Program-made: the position numbers and the translations under genes | Part shown: positions 7,256 to 14,342 of the stretch, in pieces | How the letters are laid out: each line of letters opens with the position of its first letter | How positions within the stretch are numbered: the stretch's first letter is position 1 | Notes under the pieces: generated by a model | The model's database searches: none | What the model saw: the letters and a program-made list of their open reading frames with translations, nothing else | Told to the model about the DNA's origin: nothing | Assembly: GCA_036675585.1 (NCBI GenBank) | Contig: JAKFES010000132.1 | Span: 1 to 19,772, forward strand | Length of the DNA stretch: 19,772 nt | DNA from: Zeimonas sp036675585 | GTDB lineage: Bacteria > Pseudomonadota > Gammaproteobacteria > Burkholderiales > Burkholderiaceae_E | Direction of reading: 5' to 3'

Positions 7256-8611
7256 TCAGGCGCCGGCGACCGCCATCGACTCGAGCAGCACCGACCCGGT
7301 GCGTTTCGTTCCGCGCGTGATCGCGTCGGCGCCGATGGCGACGATGCCGCCGAACATGTCGCGCAGGTTGCCGGCAATCGTCACTTCCTCGACCGGGTGC
7401 ACGATGCGTCCGTCTTCGACCCAGAAGCCGCTCGCACCGCGCGAGTAGTCGCCGGTGACGTAGTTCACGCCCTGCCCCATCAGGTCGGTGACGAACAGGC
7501 CCGTGCCGAGCCGGGCCAGCATCGCCTCGAGCGAGTCGGCGGCTTTCGTTTCGCGGCTGGCGAACGCCAGGTTGTGCGATCCGCCCGCGTTGCCCGTGGT
7601 CTGCATGCCGAGCTTGCGCGCCGAATACGTCGAGAGGAAGTACCCCTCGACGACGCCGCGCTGCACGACCTTGCGCCGATGCGTGGCCACGCCCTCGCCG
7701 TCGAACGGCGCGCTGCCCTGTTCGCCGGGCAGGAAGGGGTCCTCGACGATGTCGACGTGCTCGGGGAACACGCGCTTGCCGAGCGAGTCGAGCAGGAAGG
7801 TCGAACGCCGGTACAGCGCGCCGCCGCTCGTCGCCTGCACGAAATGCCCGAGCAGGCCGCAGGCGAGCGGCGCCTCGAAGAGCACCGGCACGCGCCGGGT
7901 GGCGATCCGCCGCGCCCGCAGGCGCGACAGCGCGCGCTCGGCGGCATAGCGGCCGAGCGCTTCCGGGTCGGCCAGCCGCTTCGGATCGCAGTTCGACGAG
8001 TACCAGTCGTCGCGCTGCATCTCGCGCCCCTGGCGGGCGATCGGCGCGCAGGCGATCGAATGCCGGCTGTGGCGGTAGCCGCCCGTGAAGCCGCGCGTGT
8101 TGGCCAGCACGAAATGCCCGTGGCTCACCGAGACCGACGCGCCCTCGGAATTGCGGATCGCCGGCGATGTGTCGAACGCCGCGCGCTCGGCGCGCTGCGC
8201 GATGCGCACGGCTTCGTCGACGTCGATCGTCCACGGATGAAAGACCTGCGGATCCTCCGGATCGACCGCGAGCGTGGCGGGATCGGGCAGGCCGGCACAC
8301 GGGTCTTCCGCCGTGAAGCGAGCGATCTCCCAGGCGGCCCTCACCGTCTCGCGCAAGGCGTCGGACGAGAAATCGGTGGAGCTCGCATGACCGCGCCGCT
8401 GCCCGACGTAGACCGTGATGCCCAGGCCCTTGTCGCGATTCTTTTCGATGGTCTCGACGCGACCCTTGCGCACGTTCACCGAAAGGCCGCTGCTCTCGGA
8501 GAGGTCGACCGAGGCATCGCTCGCGCCGAACTCGCGGGCGAACGCAAGAACCGAATGAGCAATCTCGCGCAGCGCGTCCTGGTCGTATTCGAACATGTTG
8601 CCGGTTATCAT
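7256..8611 (-). CDS. pmbA: PmbA/TldE, metalloprotease complex subunit
   Basis: PmbA (TldE) works with TldD as a cytoplasmic protease. In E. coli it is known for microcin B17 maturation and CcdA degradation. From the ATG at 8611 the product is 451 residues, the usual length. Seen: SGLSVNVRKGRVETIEKNRDKGLGITVY, GHASSTDFS, VFHPW, ANTRGFTGGYRHSRHS, STFLLDSLGKRVFPE, PFDGEGV, TYSARKLGMQTTGNAGG, LMGQGVNYVTGDYSRGASGFWVEDG and EVTIAGNLRDMF. All match the E. coli protein closely. TldE lacks the HExxxH zinc motif of TldD, and none is seen here. A second ATG at 8596 (MFEYDQ) is possible. If the -10 at 8607-8612 is real, the start at 8611 cannot be used and 8596 would give a nearly leaderless mRNA. tldD is not in this window, which is normal. 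Confidence 0.94.
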   Translation of the reverse strand: MITGNMFEYDQDALREIAHSVLAFAREFGASDASVDLSESSGLSVNVRKGRVETIEKNRDKGLGITVYVGQRRGHASSTDFSSDALRETVRAAWEIARFTAEDPCAGLPDPATLAVDPEDPQVFHPWTIDVDEAVRIAQRAERAAFDTSPAIRNSEGASVSVSHGHFVLANTRGFTGGYRHSRHSIACAPIARQGREMQRDDWYSSNCDPKRLADPEALGRYAAERALSRLRARRIATRRVPVLFEAPLACGLLGHFVQATSGGALYRRSTFLLDSLGKRVFPEHVDIVEDPFLPGEQGSAPFDGEGVATHRRKVVQRGVVEGYFLSTYSARKLGMQTTGNAGGSHNLAFASRETKAADSLEAMLARLGTGLFVTDLMGQGVNYVTGDYSRGASGFWVEDGRIVHPVEEVTIAGNLRDMFGGIVAIGADAITRGTKRTGSVLLESMAVAGA

Positions 8612-8612
8612 A
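8606..8612. promoter_or_regulatory. Symmetric -10 element shared by pmbA and yjgA-mog
   Basis: TATCATA reads TATCAT on the plus strand and TATGAT on the minus strand, each 5/6 to the -10 consensus, with the two hexamers overlapping by 5 bases. On the plus strand it would start RNA about 20 bases before the yjgA ATG. On the minus strand it would start about 4 bases before the second pmbA ATG (8596). No strong -35 is seen on either strand. Confidence 0.4.
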
Positions 8613-8637
8613 GCAGCGCCTGTCGAACCCGCCGCCG

Positions 8638-8949
8638 ATGCGAACCCGTCCCGAAGAATCCCGCGCACGCGGCCACGAAGTCGCGCTCGAAGCCGACGAG
8701 AAACCGAGCAAGACGCAGCGCAAGCGCGAAAGCCACGGGCTGCAGGCACTCGGCGAGAGCCTCGTCGAGCTCGAGGACGAAGACCTCGAGCGGCTGCCCG
8801 TCGACGAACGACTGGCCGACGCGGTTCGCGCCGCGCGCGCGATCCGCAGCCGCGAAGGCCGACGTCGGCAGTTGCAGTACATCGGGCGCCTGATGCGTGA
8901 AGTCGATGCCGACGCCCTTCGCGCCGCGCTCGCGGAGATCCGGAGATGA
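8638..8949 (+). CDS. yjgA: YjgA/DarP-family protein, C-terminally short
   Basis: YjgA (DUF615, renamed DarP) associates with the 50S ribosomal precursor in E. coli. The product is 103 residues, while the family is usually about 170-190. Seen: KPSKTQRKRESHGLQALGESLVEL, ERLPVDERLADAVRAARAI and EGRRRQLQYIGRLMREVDADALRAAL, which match the N-terminal half of the family including its signature RRRQLQYIGRLMR. It then ends AEIRR-stop where E. coli YjgA continues for about 80 residues with a second helical half. The stop overlaps the mog start (ATGA, 8946-8949), and the sequence that follows is mog itself, so the missing half is absent, not frameshifted. Whether the short form works is unknown. The ATG has no clear ribosome site. 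Confidence 0.85.
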   Translation: MRTRPEESRARGHEVALEADEKPSKTQRKRESHGLQALGESLVELEDEDLERLPVDERLADAVRAARAIRSREGRRRQLQYIGRLMREVDADALRAALAEIRR

Positions 8950-9545
8950 GCGATTCATCGCAGCGGCCGAAAATCGGCCTCGTTTCGATCAGCGACCGCG
9001 CCTCGCAGGGCGTCTACGCCGACCAGGGCGTCCCGGGCCTGCAGCAATGGCTGGAATCGGCGCTCGTCACGCCGTGGCAACCCGTCGTTCGACTGATTCC
9101 CGACGAACGCGAGGCGATCGAGCGCACGCTCATCGAGCTCGTCGACGACGAGCGCTGCTCGCTGGTCCTGACCACCGGCGGAACGGGCCCCGCGCCGCGC
9201 GACGTGACGCCCGAGGCCACGCGCGCGGTCGGCGAGCGCGAGATGCCGGGCTTCGGCGAGCAGATGCGCCAGATCAGCCTGTACTACGTGCCGACCGCGA
9301 TCCTCTCGCGCCAGGTCGCGGTGATCCGCGGCCAGGCGCTGATCGTGAACCTGCCGGGCCAGCCGAAGGCGATCCGCGAGACCCTCGAAGGCGTGCGCGA
9401 CGGCGAGGGAAAGAGCATCGTGCCCGGGATCTTCGCCGCCGTGCCGTATTGCCTGGACCTGATCGGCGCGCCGTACCTCGAGACGAACGAAGCGGTGTGC
9501 AAGGCGTTCCGGCCGAAATCCGCGCAGCGGCCGGCCGCGCGCTGA
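8946..9545 (+). CDS. mog: Molybdopterin adenylyltransferase MogA
   Basis: MogA adenylylates molybdopterin with ATP, a late step of molybdenum cofactor synthesis that prepares the pterin for molybdate insertion by MoeA. The product is 199 residues. Seen: IGLVSISDRASQGVY at the start, LIPDE (Asp53, equivalent of E. coli Asp49), TTGGTGPAPRDVTPEAT (76-92, Asp86 equivalent to E. coli Asp82), EMPGFGEQMRQISL, PTAILSRQVAVIRGQALIVNLPGQPKAI, and the C-terminal FRPKSA. This is nearly colinear with E. coli MogA. The ATG overlaps the yjgA stop as ATGA, so translation is probably coupled. It implies that the organism has molybdoenzymes. It converges with relA, 22 bases between stops. Confidence 0.97.
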   Translation: MSDSSQRPKIGLVSISDRASQGVYADQGVPGLQQWLESALVTPWQPVVRLIPDEREAIERTLIELVDDERCSLVLTTGGTGPAPRDVTPEATRAVGEREMPGFGEQMRQISLYYVPTAILSRQVAVIRGQALIVNLPGQPKAIRETLEGVRDGEGKSIVPGIFAAVPYCLDLIGAPYLETNEAVCKAFRPKSAQRPAAR

Positions 9546-9559
9546 CCCCAACGCGCACC

Positions 9560-9577
9560 CCGGCGCGTCAGCGCCGG
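9560..9577. other. Hairpin across the relA stop codon
   Basis: CCGGCGC-gtca-GCGCCGG gives a 7-bp GC stem with a 4-base loop. The loop contains the relA stop codon (9568-9570 on the minus strand). No T-tract follows on either strand, so it is not a standard terminator. It may slow or partly end the two converging transcripts (mog and relA), or it may be chance in GC-rich DNA. Confidence 0.3.
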
Positions 9578-11898
9578 CGCACCTGCACCACCCCCGCCAC
9601 CTCCGAGACGGCCGACAGCGTTCGCGCCAGGTGCGCGGCGTCGCGCACCTCGACGGTCAGGCGAAGGCTCGTCACCGGCTGGCGCGCGAGCGTCTGCATC
9701 GCGAGCACGTTGACGCGCTCGCGCGCCAGCACTTCGGTGATGTCGCGCAGCAGCGCCGGGCGCTCGCCGACGAGCAGCTCGACGTCGGCGGCGAAACGGC
9801 GCGTGCGCGCCTCGCCGTCCTCGCGCAGCGCGGCCTCGCTCCACGTCGCCTCGATGCCGCGCTCGGGTGCCCGGGCGACGAGCTTCGCGTACGACGCGCA
9901 GTTCTCGCGATGGACCGACACGCCGCGCCCCTTGGTCACGAAGCCGGCGATCGGGTCGGGCGGAATCGGCCGGCAGCAGCGCGCGAGTTGCGTCATCAGC
10001 GAATCGATGCCGACGACGAGCACGCCGTCGCCGCGACCCGACGTGTCGCTCGGCCGGTGCGTTCGCGTGACCAGCGTGGTCGGCTCGACGGCACCGGGCG
10101 CCGCAGCCGCCCCGGCCGGCAGCGCGGCGGGCGCCCCGGCGGCACCCGGCGTTCCGGGCGCGGGACGGACCGCGTCCTCGAGCTGGCGCGGGCCGATCTC
10201 CTCGCGCGCCACGGCGACGAACATCGGCCCGGTCGCCTCGAAGCCCAGCCGCCGGGCCAGCTCCTCGAGCGACAGCGCGGTGCGGCCTTCGCGCTGCAGC
10301 ACGCGCTCGACGCGTTCGCGGCCGGCGGCGACATCGCGCTCGTGCTCGAGCGCATTGAACCACTGGCGCACCTTGGTCCGCGCGCGCGGGCTGCGCACGT
10401 AGCCGAGCTGCGGATTGAGCCAGTCGCGCGACGGCCCGTCGTGCCCGCCCCCTTCGCGCGCCGCGATGATCTCGACGGTCTGCGCATTGCGCAGCGGCGT
10501 GTTCAGCGGAACGAGGTGTCCGTCGACGCGCGCGCCGCGGCAGCGATGCCCGAGGGTCGTGTGCACGTGGTACGCGAAATCGATCGGCGTCGATCCGGCG
10601 GGAAGCTCGACGACGCGCGCCTGCGGCGTCAGCACGTAGATGCGCTCGCTGTCGTGCGCCGCGTCGGCACCCGCAGCGCTCGCGCCGGCCGGCGGACCCG
10701 CCGCAGCGGCGGACCCGGCCTCGCCGCCGACCTTCGGCGTCGCGTCGAGCGAACGACCGACCTCGCTCTGCCACGCCAGCAGCTGGCGCATCCACGCGAT
10801 CCGTTCGGCGTCGCCGGCGTCGACGCGCGGATCGCCGGAAGCGCTCGATCCGCGCTCCTTGTACTGCCAGTGCGACGCCACCCCGTACTCGGCGTGCCGA
10901 TGCATCTCGCGCGTGCGGATCTGCACTTCGAGCTGCCGGCCGCCGTCGGCGACGACGACCGTGTGCAGCGACCGGTACCCGTTCGGCTTGGGCCGCGCGA
11001 TGTAGTCGTCGTATTCCTCGGGCACCTGCTTCCACAGCCCGTGCACGATGTCGAGCGCCTCGTAGCATTGCGCGACCGTGCCGACGATCGCGCGCAGCGC
11101 GTGCAGGTCGCTGATCTCGTCGAGCGTTCGCTGCTTGCGCTGCATCTTCTGGTAGATGCTGTGGATGTGCTTCGGACGCCCGCTCAGCTCGGCGGCGATT
11201 CCCGCCGCCTCGAGCGCGCGCGCGAGCTTCGCGCCCGCCCGCTCGACGAAGGCTTCGCGCTCGACGCGGCGCTGCTCGAGCTCGCGCGCCAGCGAACGGT
11301 ACGCCTCGGGTTCGAGGAACCGGAAGGCGAGATCCTCCAGCTCCCACTTCATCTGCCACAGGCCGAGCCGATTGGCCAGCGGCGCGAGCACGTCGAGCGT
11401 CTCGCGCGCGATCGCCGCTTCGGGCGCGTTGCGCGTCGACGCGTGGTAGCGCAAGGTGCGCAGGCGCGACGCGAGGCGGATCACGACGACACGGATGTCG
11501 GTGGCCATCGCGAGCAGCATCCGGCGCAGCGTTTCGGTCTGGCCCGGACCGGCCTCCGCCTGCACGTGCAGCTCGCGCAGCCGCTGGATCCGGCGCATGC
11601 CATCGACCAGTCGCGCGACTTCGGCACCGAAATGCGATTCGATCTCGCGCAGCGGCAAGCGCTCGGCCGGTGCGATCAGCGCCATCGCCGTCTGCGACGC
11701 GGTGTCCGCGCCGAGCGAGCGAAGCAGCTCGATCGTCGCGCGCGCGTGCTCGAGATGCCCTTCGCCGCTGCGTCCGACGTCGTCGCCCGCACGCGCTTCG
11801 GCCCATGCGAGCGCCGCCATCGGCGACTGCACGGGCTCGATGCTATGCTGCGACCCCGACCGCTCGGCGACCGGTTGCTGCATCGGCTGCGTGGTCAT
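9568..11898 (-). CDS. relA: Monofunctional (p)ppGpp synthetase RelA
   Basis: RelA senses uncharged tRNA on stalled ribosomes and makes (p)ppGpp from GTP/GDP and ATP. The 776-residue product has the long-RSH layout. The hydrolase domain is degenerate: the HD pair is replaced (LIAP, about 74-77) and the Asp of the LADRLHN motif is Ser144. The synthetase domain is intact, with RPKHIHSIYQKM, the acidic EYDD signature (295-298), PKPNGYRSLHTVV and LEVQIRT. TGS (about 418-480), RDWLNPQLGYV, a zinc-finger-like region with LARCCRPIP (641-642) and HRENC (667), and a C-terminal ACT domain follow. Two Ala/Gly/Pro linkers (about 388-415 and 578-606) are longer than in E. coli RelA. The ATG at 11898 is chosen for its position just downstream of a consensus -10. 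The open frame extends further upstream, but with out-of-character composition. No clear ribosome site. Confidence 0.95.
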   Translation of the reverse strand: MTTQPMQQPVAERSGSQHSIEPVQSPMAALAWAEARAGDDVGRSGEGHLEHARATIELLRSLGADTASQTAMALIAPAERLPLREIESHFGAEVARLVDGMRRIQRLRELHVQAEAGPGQTETLRRMLLAMATDIRVVVIRLASRLRTLRYHASTRNAPEAAIARETLDVLAPLANRLGLWQMKWELEDLAFRFLEPEAYRSLARELEQRRVEREAFVERAGAKLARALEAAGIAAELSGRPKHIHSIYQKMQRKQRTLDEISDLHALRAIVGTVAQCYEALDIVHGLWKQVPEEYDDYIARPKPNGYRSLHTVVVADGGRQLEVQIRTREMHRHAEYGVASHWQYKERGSSASGDPRVDAGDAERIAWMRQLLAWQSEVGRSLDATPKVGGEAGSAAAAGPPAGASAAGADAAHDSERIYVLTPQARVVELPAGSTPIDFAYHVHTTLGHRCRGARVDGHLVPLNTPLRNAQTVEIIAAREGGGHDGPSRDWLNPQLGYVRSPRARTKVRQWFNALEHERDVAAGRERVERVLQREGRTALSLEELARRLGFEATGPMFVAVAREEIGPRQLEDAVRPAPGTPGAAGAPAALPAGAAAAPGAVEPTTLVTRTHRPSDTSGRGDGVLVVGIDSLMTQLARCCRPIPPDPIAGFVTKGRGVSVHRENCASYAKLVARAPERGIEATWSEAALREDGEARTRRFAADVELLVGERPALLRDITEVLARERVNVLAMQTLARQPVTSLRLTVEVRDAAHLARTLSAVSEVAGVVQVRRR

Positions 11899-11925
11899 GA
11901 TGCGATTTGCGACTGGCGGTCTCCG

Positions 11926-11931
11926 ATTATA
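11926..11931 (-). promoter_or_regulatory. -10 element of relA
   Basis: A perfect TATAAT on the minus strand in a very GC-rich setting, 27 bases before the relA ATG, giving a leader of about 20 bases. The -35 is weak (TTCATC-like at 19 bases). The same bases read TATAGG on the plus strand and could serve mtfA poorly (start about 20 bases before its ATG). Confidence 0.55.
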
Positions 11932-11959
11932 GGCAACGCCCGTTGCGCGCGATGAACCG

Positions 11960-12775
11960 ATGCTGCGCAGACTGCTGAGCCGCTCCCGAACCGAACCGAT
12001 CGACCCCGCCGCGTGGCGGCGCATCCGGCGGCGGTTGCCGTTCCTCGCCCACCTGGGGCGCGACGAGCTCGAGCGACTCAAATCGCAGTGCGAAGCGTTT
12101 CTCGCCGACAAGCAGTTCAGCGGCGCCGCCGGCTTCGAGATCGACGACGACGTCCGGGTCGGCGTCGCGGTGCAGGCGTGCCTGCCCGCGCTGCACCTCG
12201 GGTTTTCCGGCTATCGCGATTTCGTCGAGATCATCGTCTATCCGGATCGCTTCGTCGCCCCGAGACGCGAGGTCGACGAGGCCGGTGTCGTGCACGAATC
12301 CGAGGACGAACTCGCCGGCGAAGCGATGCACCACGGCCCGGTCGTGCTGTCGTGGCCCGATGCCGACCCCGACGGCCAGCATGCCGGCTACAACGTCGTG
12401 ATACACGAATTCGCGCACAAGCTCGATCTGCTCGACGGCGTCGCCGACGGCGCGCCGCCGCTGCCGGCGTCGATGCGCGAACGCTGGACGCGCACGATGA
12501 CCGACGCCTTCGACGATTTCTGCGCGCGCGTCGAGTCGGTCGAGGCGGCGATTCCGCGCCACGTCGATCCCGAATCGGCCGAAGCCGACGCGTGGTATTC
12601 GCGGCTGCCGCTCGATCCGTACGGCGCAACCGACCCGGGCGAGTTCTTTGCCGTGGCGAGCGAGACGTTCTTCACGGCACCGCGCGCGCTGCGGCGAGCC
12701 TATCCGGCGCTGTACGAACTGTTCCGCGATTTCTTCCGGCAGGATCCGCTGTTCGCGCGCGTGGACGACGCGTAG
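11960..12775 (+). CDS. mtfA: MtfA-type zinc metallopeptidase
   Basis: In E. coli MtfA is a cytosolic zinc peptidase that binds the Mlc repressor and so affects glucose uptake. The product is 271 residues, normal for the family. Seen: RIRRRLPFLAHLGRDELERLK near the start, FEIDDDVRVGVAVQACLPAL, GPVVLSWPD, the zinc motif HEFAHKLD (His149, Glu150, His153), and EFFAVASETFF (228-238), which should provide the third zinc ligand. The catalytic set looks complete. It is divergent from relA, with 61 bases between starts. Whether this organism has an Mlc/PTS target is not shown here, so the substrate is unknown. The start is the in-frame ATG at 11960; another ATG at 11952 is out of frame. GATGAA upstream is a weak ribosome site. 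Confidence 0.93.
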   Translation: MLRRLLSRSRTEPIDPAAWRRIRRRLPFLAHLGRDELERLKSQCEAFLADKQFSGAAGFEIDDDVRVGVAVQACLPALHLGFSGYRDFVEIIVYPDRFVAPRREVDEAGVVHESEDELAGEAMHHGPVVLSWPDADPDGQHAGYNVVIHEFAHKLDLLDGVADGAPPLPASMRERWTRTMTDAFDDFCARVESVEAAIPRHVDPESAEADAWYSRLPLDPYGATDPGEFFAVASETFFTAPRALRRAYPALYELFRDFFRQDPLFARVDDA

Positions 12776-12779
12776 CAAG

Positions 12780-12854
12780 CCCGGGGAATCCCGAAAAACC
12801 CCGCGGGTGCCAGAAACGGGGCGATGCCCTATCCTTGCATTCCCGGGGTCCCGA
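12780..12854 (+). repeat. Short imperfect direct repeat upstream of the sugar transferase
   Basis: CCCGGGGAATCCCGA (12780-12794) and CCCGGGGTCCCGA (12842-12854) share CCCGGGG and CCCGA blocks with a 2-base difference in spacing. They are about 61 bases apart. They flank the sigma-54-like element and may be paired protein-binding sites. GC-rich simple sequence makes chance similarity possible. Confidence 0.35.
12824..12840 (+). promoter_or_regulatory. Partial sigma-54-like promoter before the Prs cluster
   Basis: ATGCCC-N5-TTGCAT. The -12 part (TTGCA) is perfect. The -24 part matches the consensus TGGCAC at 3 of 6 positions, with one of the two invariant Gs, at the correct spacing (G at 12826 to C at 12838). 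It lies about 122 bases before the sugar transferase ATG. It is suggested mainly because PrsR in the same cluster is a sigma-54 activator. Confidence 0.3.
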
Positions 12855-12888
12855 TTCGACCCACAGGCAGCAAATCGAACCCTGCGGT

Positions 12889-12905
12889 GCGGTTTGTCAT
12901 ACCGC
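12889..12905. promoter_or_regulatory. 17-bp near-palindrome, possible operator
   Basis: GCGGTTTGTCATACCGC pairs at 7 of 8 symmetric positions around a central T. No T-tract follows, so it is not a terminator. It sits 57 bases before the sugar transferase start. The centre contains TTGTCA, 5/6 to a -35 hexamer, but no -10 is found at 16-18 bases. It could be a dimeric regulator site or an RNA hairpin in the leader. Confidence 0.4.
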
Positions 12906-12961
12906 GGTTCCGGGTCGACGCGCATGATCCAAGAAGGGCCAACCCGCACACGCGACCCGAC

Positions 12962-14335
12962 ATGATTCGTCTGTTCAATCATTACCTGTCGCTTCGCGTC
13001 CTGCTGCTGACGCTCATCGAGGCGATGGTCCTGTTCCAGTCGATGGTTCTCGGTTTCGAGATCCGTCTGATGGACCAGTCGGCGCCGCTGCCGATCGTGC
13101 AGGCCGGATTGTTCACCGGCGTGATGCTGCTGATGATGACCGGGCTGGGCATGTACGACGCCCAGAACGAGCCGTTTCGCGTGACGATGCAGCGGCTGAT
13201 CGTCGCCTACGGTCTTTCGCTGGTGGTGATGACCGCGGTCTTCTACCTCTTTCCCGCGACGTACGTCGGGCGCGGAATCTTCGCCGTGACGTCGATCTTC
13301 GCGGTAGCGGGCGTGCTGCTGCTGCGCGTGATGTTCTTTCGCGTGAGCGACATCGGGCTGCCCAAGCGCCGGGTGCTGGTCCTCGGCAACGGCTCGGAAG
13401 CCGAAGACGTCATCCGCTTCCTGCACGACGCGGGCCGGGGGCGCACGGTGCAGTATGCGGGCGTCTATCCGGTGGTCGGCGAGCACGTCATTCCCGACGG
13501 CGAGCAGCGCTTCAATCACGACCATCTGGTGCGCACCGCGCGCGAGTTGCGCGTCTCGGAGATCGTGCTCGCGGTGCGCGAGCGTCGCGGCGGCGTACTG
13601 CCGTTGCGGCAACTGCTCGACTGCAAGCTGCGCGGCATTCGCGTGATGGACCTCACGTCGTTCTACGAGCGCGAGCTCGGCGTGCTGAAGATCGACAACC
13701 TGCGCGCGAGCTGGCTGATCTTCAGCTCCGGGTTCGACCAGGGGCTCGTTCGCGACATGATCAAGCGCTCGTTCGACGTCGCGGTGAGCCTCGTCCTGCT
13801 GGCGCTCGCCTTGCCGGTCCTGCTGCTCGCGATGCTCGCGATCGTCCTGGAAAGCGGCGTGCCCGTCTTCTACCGGCAGGAACGCGTCGGACAGGGCGGC
13901 CTCCCGTTCACCATCCTGAAGCTGCGCACGATGGTGCAGGACGCCGAGAAGGACGGAACGCCGCGCTGGGCGAACCCGAACGATTCGCGCATCACCGCGG
14001 TCGGCCGGTTCCTGCGCCGCTCGCGCATCGACGAACTGCCGCAGCTGTTCAATGTGCTGCGCGGCGACATGAGCTTCGTCGGGCCGCGCCCCGAGCGCCC
14101 TTTCTTCGTGCAGCACCTGCTCGAGGACATCCCCTATTACGACGTGCGCCACAGCGTGAAGCCCGGCGTCACCGGCTGGTCGCAGGTGCGCTATCCGTAC
14201 GGCGCGTCGGTCGACGACTCGCTCGCCAAGCTGCAATACGACCTCTACTACGTCAAGAACCACTCGCTCTTCCTCGACCTGCTGATCCTGGTCGATACGG
14301 TGCAGGTCGTGCTGCTGGGCAAGGGAGCCCGGTAG
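12962..14335 (+). CDS. PEP-CTERM-associated polyprenyl-phosphate sugar transferase
   Basis: This is an integral membrane enzyme that should transfer a sugar-1-phosphate from a nucleotide sugar to undecaprenyl phosphate, the first step of exopolysaccharide repeat synthesis. The product is 457 residues. Seen: four N-terminal membrane segments (about 12-30, 46-65, 79-97, 104-122), a Rossmann-like CoA-binding segment VLVLGNGSEAEDVIRFL (138-154), a further membrane helix after KRSFDV (about 268-295), then the catalytic domain with YRQERVGQGGLPFTILKLRTM, SRIDELPQLFNVLRGDMSFVGPRPERP and PGVTGW. The start MIRLFNHYLS fits the PEP-CTERM subgroup (TIGR03013 type) by memory. The ATG at 12962 has no ribosome site, and the frame stays open upstream to 12824. 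prsK follows after 7 bases. This pairing places the gene in an exosortase/exopolysaccharide locus. Confidence 0.9.
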   Translation: MIRLFNHYLSLRVLLLTLIEAMVLFQSMVLGFEIRLMDQSAPLPIVQAGLFTGVMLLMMTGLGMYDAQNEPFRVTMQRLIVAYGLSLVVMTAVFYLFPATYVGRGIFAVTSIFAVAGVLLLRVMFFRVSDIGLPKRRVLVLGNGSEAEDVIRFLHDAGRGRTVQYAGVYPVVGEHVIPDGEQRFNHDHLVRTARELRVSEIVLAVRERRGGVLPLRQLLDCKLRGIRVMDLTSFYERELGVLKIDNLRASWLIFSSGFDQGLVRDMIKRSFDVAVSLVLLALALPVLLLAMLAIVLESGVPVFYRQERVGQGGLPFTILKLRTMVQDAEKDGTPRWANPNDSRITAVGRFLRRSRIDELPQLFNVLRGDMSFVGPRPERPFFVQHLLEDIPYYDVRHSVKPGVTGWSQVRYPYGASVDDSLAKLQYDLYYVKNHSLFLDLLILVDTVQVVLLGKGAR

Positions 14336-14342
14336 CATTCCC

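Noticed and set aside
8638..8949. yjgA as a frameshifted pseudogene
   Set aside because: The bases after the stop are the intact mog gene in the other frames, with no trace of the missing C-terminal half, so this is a short gene or deletion and not a frameshift.
12824..12961. Extending the sugar transferase start to 12824
   Set aside because: The extra 46 residues are Pro/Arg-rich and not part of the family start (MIRLFNHYLS). They would also cover the palindrome and promoter-like elements.
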